Below, piece after piece: positions 22,675 to 31,671 of a stretch of 32,260 bases of DNA. This DNA comes from Streptomyces griseorubiginosus (GTDB taxonomy: Bacteria; Actinomycetota; Actinomycetes; Streptomycetales; Streptomycetaceae). The notes beneath the pieces are model-generated. The model saw only the letters and a program-made list of their open reading frames with translations, did not search any database and was not told the DNA's origin. A program made the translations under genes and the position numbers. Location: contig NZ_WVUG01000074.1 in assembly GCF_017614965.1 (NCBI RefSeq), positions 1 to 32,260 on the forward strand, written 5' to 3'. Position 1 is the stretch's first letter. Every line of letters begins with the position of its first letter.

Positions 22675-23052
22675 ATGAGCAACCCCCAGCAGCTGCGCTA
22701 CAGCAAGGAGCACGAGTGGCTGTCGGCCGCCGAGGACGGCGTCTCGACGGTCGGCATCACCGAGTTCGCGGCGAACGCGCTCGGCGACGTCGTCTACGCC
22801 CAGCTTCCCGAGGTGGGCTCCGCCGTGACCGCGGGCGAGACCTGCGGCGAGCTGGAGTCGACCAAGTCGGTCAGCGACCTGTACTCCCCCGTGACCGGTG
22901 AGGTCACCGAGATCAACGAGGACGTGGTGAACGACCCGTCCCTGGTCAACTCGGCCCCCTTCGAGGGCGGCTGGCTCTTCAAGGTGCGCGTCACCGAGGA
23001 GCCCTCCGACCTGCTCTCCGCCGACGAGTACACCGCCCAGAACGCCGGCTGA
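22675..23052 (+). CDS. gcvH: glycine cleavage system H-protein
   Basis: The 125-residue lipoyl carrier that shuttles the aminomethyl group between the P, T and L proteins. The lipoylation lysine is Lys64 in ELESTKSVSDLYSPVTGEV. The preceding hallmark LRYSKEHEWL and the C-terminal GGWLFKV are also present. The ATG at 22675 has AGGAG about ten bases upstream. gcvP, the glycine decarboxylase gene, is not in the window and must lie elsewhere, as is common in actinobacteria. glyA follows after 14 bp, so the two are cotranscribed. Confidence 0.97.
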   Translation: MSNPQQLRYSKEHEWLSAAEDGVSTVGITEFAANALGDVVYAQLPEVGSAVTAGETCGELESTKSVSDLYSPVTGEVTEINEDVVNDPSLVNSAPFEGGWLFKVRVTEEPSDLLSADEYTAQNAG

Positions 23053-23066
23053 GGAGTCGAGGCCGC

Positions 23067-24350
23067 ATGACCGTCCTGAACACGTCCCTGCACGAGCTCG
23101 ACCCGGAGATCGCCGCCGCGGTCGACGCCGAGCTCGTGCGCCAGCAGTCCACCCTCGAGATGATCGCCTCGGAGAACTTCGCTCCGCTCGCGGTCATGGA
23201 GGCGCAGGGCTCGGTCCTGACCAACAAGTACGCGGAGGGCTACCCGGGCCGCCGCTACTACGGCGGCTGCGAGCACGTCGACGTCGCCGAGCAGATCGCC
23301 ATCGACCGTCTCAAGGAGCTGTTCGGCGCCGAGTACGCCAACGTCCAGCCCCACTCCGGCGCCTCCGCCAACCAGGCCGCACTGTTCGCGCTGGCCCAGC
23401 CCGGCGACACCATCCTCGGGCTCGACCTCGCCCACGGCGGCCACCTCACCCACGGGATGCGGCTGAACTTCTCCGGCAAGCAGTTCGACGTGGTCGCCTA
23501 CCACGTGGACCCGGCGACCGGACTCGTCGACATGGCCGAGCTGGAGAAGCTGGCCAAGGAGCACCGGCCGAAGGTGATCATCGCCGGGTGGTCGGCGTAC
23601 CCGCGGCAGCTGGACTTCGCCGAGTTCCGCCGGATCGCGGACGAGGTCGAGGCGTACCTGTGGGTCGACATGGCGCACTTCGCGGGGCTGGTGGCGGCCG
23701 GGCTGCACCCGAACCCGGTGCCGTACGCCGACGTCGTCACCTCCACCACGCACAAGACGCTCGGCGGTCCGCGCGGCGGCATCATCCTCGCCCGCGGCAA
23801 GGACTTCGCGAAGAAGCTGAACTCCTCCGTCTTCCCCGGTTTCCAGGGCGGTCCGCTGGAGCACGTGATCGCGGCGAAGGCGGTGTCCTTCAAGGTCGCG
23901 GCGAGCGAGGAGTTCAAGGAGCGCCAGCGGCGTACGGTGGACGGTGCGCGCATCCTCGCCGAGCGGCTGACGGCGGCCGACGCCCGAGAGGCCGGGGTGA
24001 ACGTCCTGTCCGGCGGCACGGACGTGCACCTGATCCTCGTCGACCTGCGCGAGTCCGAACTGGACGGACAGCAGGCCGAGGACCGTCTCCACGAGGTCGG
24101 CATCACGGTCAACCGCAACGCCGTCCCCAACGACCCGCGGCCGCCGATGGTGACCTCGGGCCTGCGGATCGGTACGCCGGCCCTGGCGACCCGCGGCTTC
24201 ACGGCCGAGGACTTCGCCGAGGTCGCGGACGTCATCGCCGAGACGCTGAAGGCGCCCTCTCCCTTCGGGAAGGACGACGTGGAGGCGCTGAAGGCCCGGG
24301 TGAAGGCGCTTGCCGACAAGCACCCGCTGTACCCCGGCCTGAACAAGTAG
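23067..24350 (+). CDS. glyA: serine hydroxymethyltransferase
   Basis: The PLP enzyme that interconverts serine plus THF with glycine plus 5,10-methylene-THF. At 427 residues it has the standard bacterial length. Family features include LEMIASENFAP, NKYAEGYPGRRYYGGCE, the PLP lysine Lys230 in TSTTHKTLGGPRGG, and PHSGASANQAA. Directly after gcvH, it turns glycine and the one-carbon unit from glycine cleavage into serine, which the downstream serine deaminase can degrade. GAGGAGTCGAGGCCGC precedes the ATG at 23067. Streptomyces genomes often carry a second glyA elsewhere; this is the glycine-cleavage-linked copy. Confidence 0.97.
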   Translation: MTVLNTSLHELDPEIAAAVDAELVRQQSTLEMIASENFAPLAVMEAQGSVLTNKYAEGYPGRRYYGGCEHVDVAEQIAIDRLKELFGAEYANVQPHSGASANQAALFALAQPGDTILGLDLAHGGHLTHGMRLNFSGKQFDVVAYHVDPATGLVDMAELEKLAKEHRPKVIIAGWSAYPRQLDFAEFRRIADEVEAYLWVDMAHFAGLVAAGLHPNPVPYADVVTSTTHKTLGGPRGGIILARGKDFAKKLNSSVFPGFQGGPLEHVIAAKAVSFKVAASEEFKERQRRTVDGARILAERLTAADAREAGVNVLSGGTDVHLILVDLRESELDGQQAEDRLHEVGITVNRNAVPNDPRPPMVTSGLRIGTPALATRGFTAEDFAEVADVIAETLKAPSPFGKDDVEALKARVKALADKHPLYPGLNK

Positions 24351-24356
24351 TTCCCC

Positions 24357-24388
24357 GGTGGGGGCACCCGACGACGTGTGCCCCCACC
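24357..24388 (+). terminator. intrinsic-terminator-like hairpin between glyA and sdaA
   Basis: GGTGGGGGCAC (24357-24367) and GTGCCCCCACC (24378-24388) form a perfect 11-bp stem with a 10-nt loop, followed by CTTTTC. It lies 6 bp after the glyA stop and 18 bp before the sdaA GTG, leaving no room for a separate sdaA promoter. Transcription into sdaA must therefore read through it, or be antiterminated. Confidence 0.8.
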
Positions 24389-24406
24389 CTTTTCGGAGGA
24401 GTTCCC

Positions 24407-25774
<1,368 letters not shown>

Positions 25775-26084
25775 CGAGCTGAGCGAGCCGGCCTGACCAG
25801 CGCGTTCGTGTTCTTCAGCGCTATCGGGCCTTGCCTGCTTACGCGGCGGAATGTCCCTGGGAAACTCCGTCCACTGCTTCTGCCGGAAACCCGAGACCGC
25901 GAGCTGACGGAGGGCTCCCGCACGGCCACCTCGTCTACGCGGCCACGGGAGGTCGTGCCTCGGCGCATACGTCCACCGTGACGTCCGCGCGGGCGGAGCC
26001 CGTTGTTCCGCGAAGGTCTACCGCTCAGTAACCGCATGCCCCTACGCTTCGGCCAACTCGGCCGAGGTGAAGGGGAATTGAGCC
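25775..26084. other. 310-bp intergenic region without recognised gene
   Basis: The stretch between sdaA and the phospholipase gene has open readings on both strands but mixed third-position bias and no good start with a ribosome site, so I call no gene. A hairpin TCGGCC-AACTC-GGCCGA (26049-26065) directly precedes the phospholipase ribosome site. I see no convincing terminator for sdaA. It probably holds the phospholipase promoter. Confidence 0.4.
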
Positions 26085-27116
26085 ATGCGGGTGGTGAGAC
26101 GGCTGGCGGCGCTCGTGGGTGCGTCCGCGATGCTGGTGGTGGTACCGGGTCAGGCGCACGCGGCGTCGCCGACGTTCGCGCAGACGACGACGATCGGTAC
26201 GCACAACGCGTACGAGAAGGACAAGTACACCTACTGGGCGCAGGCGTTGGACTCGGGTGCCTCGCTGCTGGAGCTGGACGTGTACGCGGACAGCCTGAGC
26301 AGGCGCTGGCGGGTGAGCCACAGCAAACCGCTCGGTGACGACAACAACTGCGAGTACGCCAGCAAGCCCAGCGAGCTCTACAGCAAGAACCGCAACCAGG
26401 ACCTCGGCAGCTGCCTGGACAACATGGCGGCCTGGGAGCAGCTCCACCCCGATCACGCGCCGATCGTCGTGAAGGTCGAGATGAAGGTCGGCTTCAACAA
26501 CGACGTCGGTCTCGGCCCCGACGAATTCGACACCCTGGTCTCGCAGAAGCTCGGCAGCAGCGTCTACAGGCCGGCCGATCTGCTGGGCTCCTCGTACTCC
26601 ACGCTGGACGCGGCGGCGAAGGCGAACGCCTGGCCGACGCGGGACCAGTTGAAGGGCAAGTTCATCTTCGAGCTGATCCCGGGCACGGTGGAGGAGTCCA
26701 ACCCGTTCGACCACTACTGGACGGACGAGGAGTACGGCGACCATCTGCGCGACCTGTACGCGGCGGGGAACATATCGGAGGCGCAGGCCTTCCCCGCGGT
26801 GCTCGGCGCGGCGGACGGCGACCCGCGCACATCCCGCTACGACGCCTCGATCCGCCCGTGGTTCGTCTTCTTCGACGGTGACGCGGCGACGTACGTCAAC
26901 AACGGCTACGACACGTCGTTCTACTCCGCGAACCACTACATCCTGATCATGACGGACGCGTACGGAGTCTCGCCGGCGATCTCCTCGACGGCCCCGACGG
27001 ACGCCGAAGTGGCCGCCAGGCTGGCGCTGTTGGCGGCGGACCACGCGAGTATGATCACCTCGGACTGGTCGGCCAAGTCGGCGTCCGTGCTGAGTTCGGT
27101 GGCCGCGAGAAGTTGA
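26085..27116 (+). CDS. secreted Ca2+-dependent phosphatidylinositol-specific phospholipase C
   Basis: A 343-residue exported protein. Residues 1-26 form a Sec signal peptide with an AHA cleavage site. The mature start resembles the Streptomyces antibioticus-type PI-PLC (PI-PLC-C1 family): IGTHNAYEKDKYTYWAQALDSGASLLELDVYADS, read in pieces, giving the general acid/base pair His40 and His79 and acidic Ca2+-site candidates Glu63 and Asp65. It would cleave phosphoinositides into inositol phosphate and diacylglycerol outside the cell. GGTGAAGGGG and a hairpin precede the ATG. The unrelated GH25 gene follows by 63 bp, so a shared transcript is possible. The family assignment is good; the real substrate is not known. 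Confidence 0.88.
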   Translation: MRVVRRLAALVGASAMLVVVPGQAHAASPTFAQTTTIGTHNAYEKDKYTYWAQALDSGASLLELDVYADSLSRRWRVSHSKPLGDDNNCEYASKPSELYSKNRNQDLGSCLDNMAAWEQLHPDHAPIVVKVEMKVGFNNDVGLGPDEFDTLVSQKLGSSVYRPADLLGSSYSTLDAAAKANAWPTRDQLKGKFIFELIPGTVEESNPFDHYWTDEEYGDHLRDLYAAGNISEAQAFPAVLGAADGDPRTSRYDASIRPWFVFFDGDAATYVNNGYDTSFYSANHYILIMTDAYGVSPAISSTAPTDAEVAARLALLAADHASMITSDWSAKSASVLSSVAARS

Positions 27117-27179
27117 CGTCCTAAGGTATGGGGTGCCGCAAACTCCTGTCCCCACGACGGAACTTCAGGGAGTCCCCCC

Positions 27180-27737
27180 ATGCTGCACGGTATCGACGTC
27201 AGCGCCTACCAGTCGTCCTCGTACGCCACGGACGGCCTCTCCTTCGCCTTCGTCAAGGCGACGGAGGGCCGTTCGTACGTCAACCCGAGACTGGCGGCCC
27301 AGACCAAGACGGCCCGCGAGGCCGGCCTGGTCGTCGGCTTCTACCACTTCCTGTGGCCGGGCAACCTCGACGCCCAGGCCGAGTACCTCGTGAAGCACGC
27401 CCCGGAGAGGGCGGGCGACATCCTCGCCGTCGACTGGGAGACGACCAGCTCCGGCACCCACGCGAGCAACGCGGAGAAGGACCGCTTCATCCGCAAGGTG
27501 AAGGCGCTGCGTCCGAACAACAGGGTCCTCCTCTACTGCAACCGCGACTTCTGGCTCAACATCGACGACACCTCGTACGCCGGCGACGGTCTCTGGATCG
27601 CCGACTACGTCACGGCGGGCAAGCCCCGCATCAAGGCCACGTGGCGCTTCCACCAGTACGCCAGCGAACCCCACGACAAGGACGTCGCCGACTTCGCCGA
27701 CAAGGCGGCGCTGAAGAAGTGGGCCGCCGAGGGCTGA
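27180..27737 (+). CDS. GH25 family lysozyme (muramidase), no signal peptide
   Basis: A 185-residue protein that covers a complete GH25 domain and nothing more: GIDVSAYQ with Asp6, FAFVKATEG, and the catalytic DWE with Asp85 and Glu87 in LAVDWETT. GH25 enzymes cut the beta-1,4 bond between MurNAc and GlcNAc. No signal peptide or wall-binding domain is visible, although most such enzymes act outside the cell. An AGGGAG lies nine bases before the ATG at 27180. The absence of a leader suggests either leaderless export, release on lysis as with phage endolysins, or a cytoplasmic role. The stop is inside a hairpin shared with the convergent next gene. Confidence 0.9.
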   Translation: MLHGIDVSAYQSSSYATDGLSFAFVKATEGRSYVNPRLAAQTKTAREAGLVVGFYHFLWPGNLDAQAEYLVKHAPERAGDILAVDWETTSSGTHASNAEKDRFIRKVKALRPNNRVLLYCNRDFWLNIDDTSYAGDGLWIADYVTAGKPRIKATWRFHQYASEPHDKDVADFADKAALKKWAAEG

Positions 27738-27759
27738 GCGGCCCGTGGAAGGCTCAGCC
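27732..27759. terminator. bidirectional hairpin containing both stop codons
   Basis: GGCTGAGC (27732-27739) and GCTCAGCC (27752-27759) are perfect complements with a 12-bp loop. The GH25 stop TGA (27735-27737) and the oxidoreductase stop (27754-27756 on the minus strand) lie within the two arms. The two convergent genes share it in a 16-bp gap. Confidence 0.6.
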
Positions 27760-28416
27760 GCGGAAGTCCGCCGGGCGTTCGGGGGAGGCCTCCGCCAGGG
27801 CCTTGGTCACTCCGTCCACGCCCTCGCGCAGACCGTAGACCGGGGTGCCCGGCTGCTGGCGCCAGGAGTCGGCGAGGGTGCCCGCGTCGACCGTGTCGAA
27901 GCCGAGCTGGTCGATCAGGTCCCGGACGACGCGCTTGGCGGCCTCGTCGTCGCCGGCGACCGGGAGGGCCATGCGGTCGGGGTCGCCGGCCGGGCGGGGC
28001 CGGTCCAGGATGTCCTGTGCGTAGGTGCCGTTGAAGGCCTTGATCACGGTGTGCCCGATCTGCCGCGCGGTCCAGGCGCTCTCCGTCAGGCCCTCGTCCT
28101 CGATCCCGGCGATCCGGCCGTCCCGCTGCCGCGGGTAGTAGTTTCCGGTGTCGATCACGGCGACGTTCTCCGCGGCGCCGTCCAGCAGGCCGGACGGCAG
28201 GTCGGGGACCGCCTTGAGCGGCACGGTGACCACCACGACCTCGGCACCCCGCGCCGCCTCCTCGGCGCGCACCGCCGTCGCGCCGGTCTCCTCGGCGAGC
28301 GCGGCCAGCGTCTCGGGACCGCGCGAGTTCGCGACGGAGACGTCGTGGCCGAGTGCGGTGAGCCGCCGGGTGAGGTTGCCGCCGATGTTGCCCGCCCCGA
28401 TGATGCCGATCTTCAT
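27754..28416 (-). CDS. NADPH-dependent F420 reductase-like / Rossmann NAD(P)-binding protein
   Basis: A 220-residue cytosolic protein with an N-terminal Rossmann fold MKIGIIGAGNIGGNLTRRL (GxGxxG: Gly7, Gly9, Gly12) and TALGHDVSVANSRGPETL, where Ser and Arg after strand 2 favour NADP. A later block (VIDTGNYYPRQ, VIKAFNGTYAQDI) is shared by F420:NADPH oxidoreductases and plant-type YrdA-like reductases. The true substrate is unknown: many relatives in Streptomyces are called F420-dependent on weak grounds. The ATG at 28416 was chosen (GAAGGG upstream); a run-on reading further upstream to 28545 lacks a ribosome site. Confidence 0.85.
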   Translation of the reverse strand: MKIGIIGAGNIGGNLTRRLTALGHDVSVANSRGPETLAALAEETGATAVRAEEAARGAEVVVVTVPLKAVPDLPSGLLDGAAENVAVIDTGNYYPRQRDGRIAGIEDEGLTESAWTARQIGHTVIKAFNGTYAQDILDRPRPAGDPDRMALPVAGDDEAAKRVVRDLIDQLGFDTVDAGTLADSWRQQPGTPVYGLREGVDGVTKALAEASPERPADFRG

Positions 28417-28517
28417 GACTGGCCCTTCCATGGTCGATGCACACGCATACGTCTGAGGGGCGTCAACCCGGGCGGTCCGCGGACTATTCCGCGGGGCGGG
28501 CCGGACAGGTGAAGAGA

Positions 28518-28542
28518 AAGGGGGCGCCGGCGGCGCCCCCTT
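28518..28542 (-). terminator. terminator of the EF-hand gene
   Basis: AAGGGGGCGCC (28518-28528) and GGCGCCCCCTT (28532-28542) form a perfect 11-bp stem with a three-base loop. In minus-strand orientation it is followed by the U-rich TTTCTCTTC. It starts 24 bp after the EF-hand stop. Confidence 0.85.
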
Positions 28543-28566
28543 CACCGTGCGCGGCGACCGCGCGCG

Positions 28567-28779
28567 TCACTTGTTCAGGTAGGCCCAGAACTCGTCGAAC
28601 GACAGGACCTTGTCGCCGTTCAGGTCACGCGTCTTGATGATCACCTCGGCCACCGACTCGGTGACGTTCCAGTCGCCCCCCTGGGCGAGAGCGGCCTTGA
28701 ACTCGGCGGCGGTGATGACCCCGTCGCCGTCGGTGTCGATCCGCTCAAACTCCTTGCGCGCTGCTTCGATGTCCGCCAC
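28567..28779 (-). CDS. calmodulin-like EF-hand protein, 70 residues
   Basis: A short cytoplasmic protein with two complete EF-hand loops: Asp15-Thr-Asp17-Gly-Asp19-Gly-...-Glu26 and Asp52-Leu-Asn54-Gly-Asp56-Lys-...-Glu63. Each ends with the Glu at position 12 that coordinates Ca2+ with two oxygens. Helix residues around the loops (EFERI, EFKAAL, AEVIIKT, EFWAYLNK) fit the EF fold. Streptomyces have several two-loop calcium-binding proteins of this size that act as calcium buffers or sensors. The start is GTG at 28779, with a GGGGCGG ribosome site. It lies 59 bp downstream of the MerR gene on the same strand. A strong terminator follows. Confidence 0.92.
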   Translation of the reverse strand: MADIEAARKEFERIDTDGDGVITAAEFKAALAQGGDWNVTESVAEVIIKTRDLNGDKVLSFDEFWAYLNK

Positions 28780-28838
28780 CGATCCGCCCCTTTTTGTCGC
28801 GTTTCATCTGTCTTACCGGCGTACTGCCGCAGGTCAGA

Positions 28839-29783
28839 CTAACCGCCCGTGCGCGCCCGCAGTGCGGCCCCCACCCAGGCGAACTCCTCGGCGTAGGTGT
28901 GCACCGGCGCTCCCTTGAGGATGCCCAGGAGCTCGCGGTAGCGGGCGAGCCTCGGGTTGTGGGTGGCGTCGACGCGCTCCAGGACCGCGGCGAGGTCGGT
29001 GTCGCCGAACAGGTCGCGCAGGACCTGGTCGGCCTCCGGCGACTCGGGGTCGATTCCGCGCTCACGCGCGTTGCCCACCAGTTCGACCAGCCGCCTGGCG
29101 AACCACCGGGACGCCCCGGCCGGGGTGTCGGGCCCCCGCCCGGCGTGATTGAGCTCGGCCGCCCTGCGCATCTGAGCCCGGAACTCCGGGTCCTGCACCA
29201 GCTCCGCCAGCTCCACCCAGGCGTCGACCTGTTCCGGCGTCGGGTCGTCCGGCAGGTTCACGGCGCTGCTGCGCATCCGCTCCCGGACGTCAGGGTCCGC
29301 GAGGTCCAGTCCGCGGAACATCTCCTCCACGAACTCCTCCATGATCCGCCTGCGTTCGGCCGCGGACAGCCGCGCGAGTCTGTTCATCAGGGTCATCTCC
29401 TCCGCACTCGAGCCACGTCGTGCCACGGTCGACAGCACGGCGCGGGTCACCCTCAGGGAGCGGATCTGCGCGTCCAGCGCCGCCACGTGCGCCGCCGCGA
29501 CCTCCGCCACCGTCCGCTCGCCGTCCAGCACCCGGCGTACGTCGGTGAGGCCGAGCCCCAGCTCGCGCAGGGTGCGGATCAGCTCCAGCCGGGCCGCGGA
29601 CTCGGCGTCGTAGAGCCGGTAACCGCCCGTGGAGCGGCCCACCGGGGTGAGGACGCCCTCGTCGGACCAGTAGCGGATGGTGCGCACGGTCAGCCCGGTG
29701 GACCGTGCCAGCTCGCCGATGGTGAAAAGCCCGGTGCTGTCGTACGCGGGGTCTGGGGGGTCTCCCCCCGGATGGTGCAGCAT
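28839..29783 (-). CDS. MerR-family regulator with long C-terminal effector region
   Basis: A 314-residue regulator. After a short Pro/Asp-rich extension, residues 20-60 carry the winged helix TIGELARSTGLTVRTIRYWSDEGVLTPVGRSTGGYRLYDA (read in pieces), and about 70-120 the dimerisation helix. The remaining 190 residues are helical, with several acidic blocks and no Cys, so this is not a classical metal sensor; a ligand-binding domain of unknown specificity is more likely. The ATG at 29783 was chosen, because sequence further upstream lies in the intergenic region. The gene is divergent from the GNAT gene (49 bp gap), which it may regulate. Confidence 0.86.
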   Translation of the reverse strand: MLHHPGGDPPDPAYDSTGLFTIGELARSTGLTVRTIRYWSDEGVLTPVGRSTGGYRLYDAESAARLELIRTLRELGLGLTDVRRVLDGERTVAEVAAAHVAALDAQIRSLRVTRAVLSTVARRGSSAEEMTLMNRLARLSAAERRRIMEEFVEEMFRGLDLADPDVRERMRSSAVNLPDDPTPEQVDAWVELAELVQDPEFRAQMRRAAELNHAGRGPDTPAGASRWFARRLVELVGNARERGIDPESPEADQVLRDLFGDTDLAAVLERVDATHNPRLARYRELLGILKGAPVHTYAEEFAWVGAALRARTGG

Positions 29784-29832
29784 GTCTGCGAGTCTGGGCC
29801 TTCCAGTGGGTGGAGACTCAAGGAGCGCCGTC

Positions 29833-30468
29833 ATGGAGACCTTGCGGGACATTCTCGACGCGGCGGCCCGCGGTGTCCTCCCGCCCGCGGACGGCGGCAC
29901 GACGGTCGTCCCACAGGCCTGCGAACGGGACGCGGGCGTCCTCGCGTTCACCGCGCACGCCGTCGTCTTCACCGACGAGGACCCCGACTGGGTGTACGAC
30001 GCCCTGCGCGCCACCGGCTGCGACCCGCTCGCCGCGCCGATGAACCCCCGGTTCCTGGCGGCGTTCGTCGAGCGCACGGGCCGTACGGCCGAGACCATCG
30101 ACGCGATGCTGGTCGGCGGGCCGCTGCCGGGTGAGCCGCCGGTCGCGCTGCGGGAGATCGAGGACGGCGCGCATCCGCGGATCGGGTACGCCCGCGGCCG
30201 GCGCGACGACGTGCGCGCGTGGACGGCGGACGGCGGGGTGCTGGTGACGGGCCGCGGGATCGGCGGCCGGCTCGAGGTCTCGGTCGAGGTCGACGAGACG
30301 GTACGGCACCGGGGACTTGGCCGGTCGCTGGTGCGGGCCGCCCGGCATCTCGTCACCGAGCCGCTGTGGGCCCAGGTCGCGCCGGGGAACGCCCGCAGCA
30401 TGCGGACGTTCCTGGCGGCGGGCTACCGGCCGGTGGGCGCGGAGGCGCTGCTGCTGAGGCGCGGCTGA
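29833..30468 (+). CDS. GNAT-family N-acetyltransferase
   Basis: A 211-residue protein whose C-terminal half carries the acetyl-CoA-binding motif A, VRHRGLGRSLVRAARHLV, with Arg-x-x-Gly-x-Gly. The end, GNARSMRTFLAAGYRPVGAEALLLRRG (in pieces), fits the last strands of the GNAT fold. The N-terminal half is a specific substrate domain with weak similarity to known classes. The ATG at 29833 has AAGGAG seven bases upstream. It is divergent from the MerR gene and convergent with the beta-propeller lipoprotein gene. The substrate is not known. Confidence 0.87.
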   Translation: METLRDILDAAARGVLPPADGGTTVVPQACERDAGVLAFTAHAVVFTDEDPDWVYDALRATGCDPLAAPMNPRFLAAFVERTGRTAETIDAMLVGGPLPGEPPVALREIEDGAHPRIGYARGRRDDVRAWTADGGVLVTGRGIGGRLEVSVEVDETVRHRGLGRSLVRAARHLVTEPLWAQVAPGNARSMRTFLAAGYRPVGAEALLLRRG

Positions 30469-30503
30469 ATCAGCGGATGCTCAAGCGCGGCTGAGTCAGC
30501 GGA
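30459..30503. repeat. 26-bp-period tandem duplication across convergent stop codons
   Basis: The 19-base sequence GCGCGGCTGARTCAGCGGA occurs at 30459-30477 and again at 30485-30503, differing at one base. Each copy is centred on GCTGA-N-TCAGC, which provides a TGA on both strands. The first copy ends the GNAT gene (30466-30468) and the second ends the lipoprotein gene (30496-30498). Confidence 0.8.
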
Positions 30504-31671
30504 AGATGCCGGTGTGGCCGAGGGAGTAGCGGCCCGGCTGGGGGTAGACCGCGAGGCCGTGCGGGCCGCTGCCGACCTTGATGCGGGCGAGTTGTTCGCC
30601 GGTTCGGGTGTCGATGGCGTACACCTCGGCGTTGTAGCGGCCGGACAGCCACAGCACCTTGCCGTCGGCGGAGACGCCGCCCATGTCGGGGCTGCCGCCG
30701 TTCGGCAGACGCCACTTCTTGGTGAGCCTGTTCTCGGCGAAGTCGAAGACGGAGATGGTGCCCTCGCCGCGGTTGGAGATGTACATCTCGCGCGAGTCGC
30801 GGCTGATGTAGAGGCCGTGGGCGCCCTTGCCGGTGGGCAGGAAGGACGGCTTGGCGAAGGTGTCGCCGTCGAGGATCCACACGCCGTCGGCCATCATGTC
30901 GGCGATGTAAAACCGTTTGCCGTCGGGCGAGATCTTGACGTCCTGCGGCATGGAGCCGTGGAACGGCAGCTTCTGCTGCCCGATCACCTTCATCTTCTCC
31001 GTGTCGACCTTCAGCAGATCGCCGCTGAACTCGCAGGAGACGATGAAGTAGCGGCCGTCGGCGGAGAAGTCCGCGTGGTTGACGCCGTAGCAGCTGACCG
31101 GGACCGACTTCACCCGCTCCATGGTGTGCGCGTCGCGGAAGACGAGTTGGCGGTCGAGGGAGGCCATCACGATGGCGTACTTGCCGTTCGGCGTGAAGTA
31201 GAGGTTGTACGGGTCGTGCACGTCGACCGGCTTGCCCGCCTTGCCCGTGCGCGGGTCGATGGGGGTGAGGGTGTTGCCGCGGTCGTTGTTGACCCACAGC
31301 GTCCTCATGTCCCAGGAGGGCACCACGTGCTGGGGCTGGACGCCGACCGGGATCGTCTCGACGACCTGGTACGTCTTCGGATCGATGACCGAGACGGTGT
31401 TGGAGTTGGTGTTGGGGACGTACACCCGGGACGGGAAGTCCCGCACCGCCGGGGAGAGCCGGTTCGGGCGGTCGGCGGCGTACACGTCCCTCGGGTCGAG
31501 GACCGGGGGCATGCCGGGCAGCCCCGGGACGGCCTTGCGCTGCGCCGGGGCGACGGGCGCCTTGCTGCCGAGCGCCTCGTCCTTGTGCCCGCTCGAGCCC
31601 TGGGAGCAGGCCGCCAGGGAGGCGAGGGCGACGGTCACGACGAGGGCCTGGGCGATTCGGGTGCGCTGCAT
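30496..31671 (-). CDS. YVTN-type beta-propeller lipoprotein
   Basis: A 391-residue protein with a lipoprotein signal (lipobox LAAC, Cys22) and, from about residue 80, repeated beta-propeller blades of the form VYVPNTNSNTVSVIDPKTYQVVETIPVG, seen again as MYISNRGEGTISVFDF and IDTRTGEQLARIKVGSGPHGLAVYPQ (read in pieces). This is the YVTN/cytochrome d1-like family found on bacterial surfaces. Whether it binds a ligand or has enzyme activity is not known. Its ATG at 31671 overlaps the stop of the polysaccharide deacetylase-like gene (TGATG), so the two are translationally coupled and probably act together at the cell envelope. Confidence 0.9.
   Translation of the reverse strand: MQRTRIAQALVVTVALASLAACSQGSSGHKDEALGSKAPVAPAQRKAVPGLPGMPPVLDPRDVYAADRPNRLSPAVRDFPSRVYVPNTNSNTVSVIDPKTYQVVETIPVGVQPQHVVPSWDMRTLWVNNDRGNTLTPIDPRTGKAGKPVDVHDPYNLYFTPNGKYAIVMASLDRQLVFRDAHTMERVKSVPVSCYGVNHADFSADGRYFIVSCEFSGDLLKVDTEKMKVIGQQKLPFHGSMPQDVKISPDGKRFYIADMMADGVWILDGDTFAKPSFLPTGKGAHGLYISRDSREMYISNRGEGTISVFDFAENRLTKKWRLPNGGSPDMGGVSADGKVLWLSGRYNAEVYAIDTRTGEQLARIKVGSGPHGLAVYPQPGRYSLGHTGIFR

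Noticed and set aside
22794..24323. Long minus-strand frame across gcvH and glyA
   Set aside because: Antisense to two highly conserved genes and without recognisable domains.
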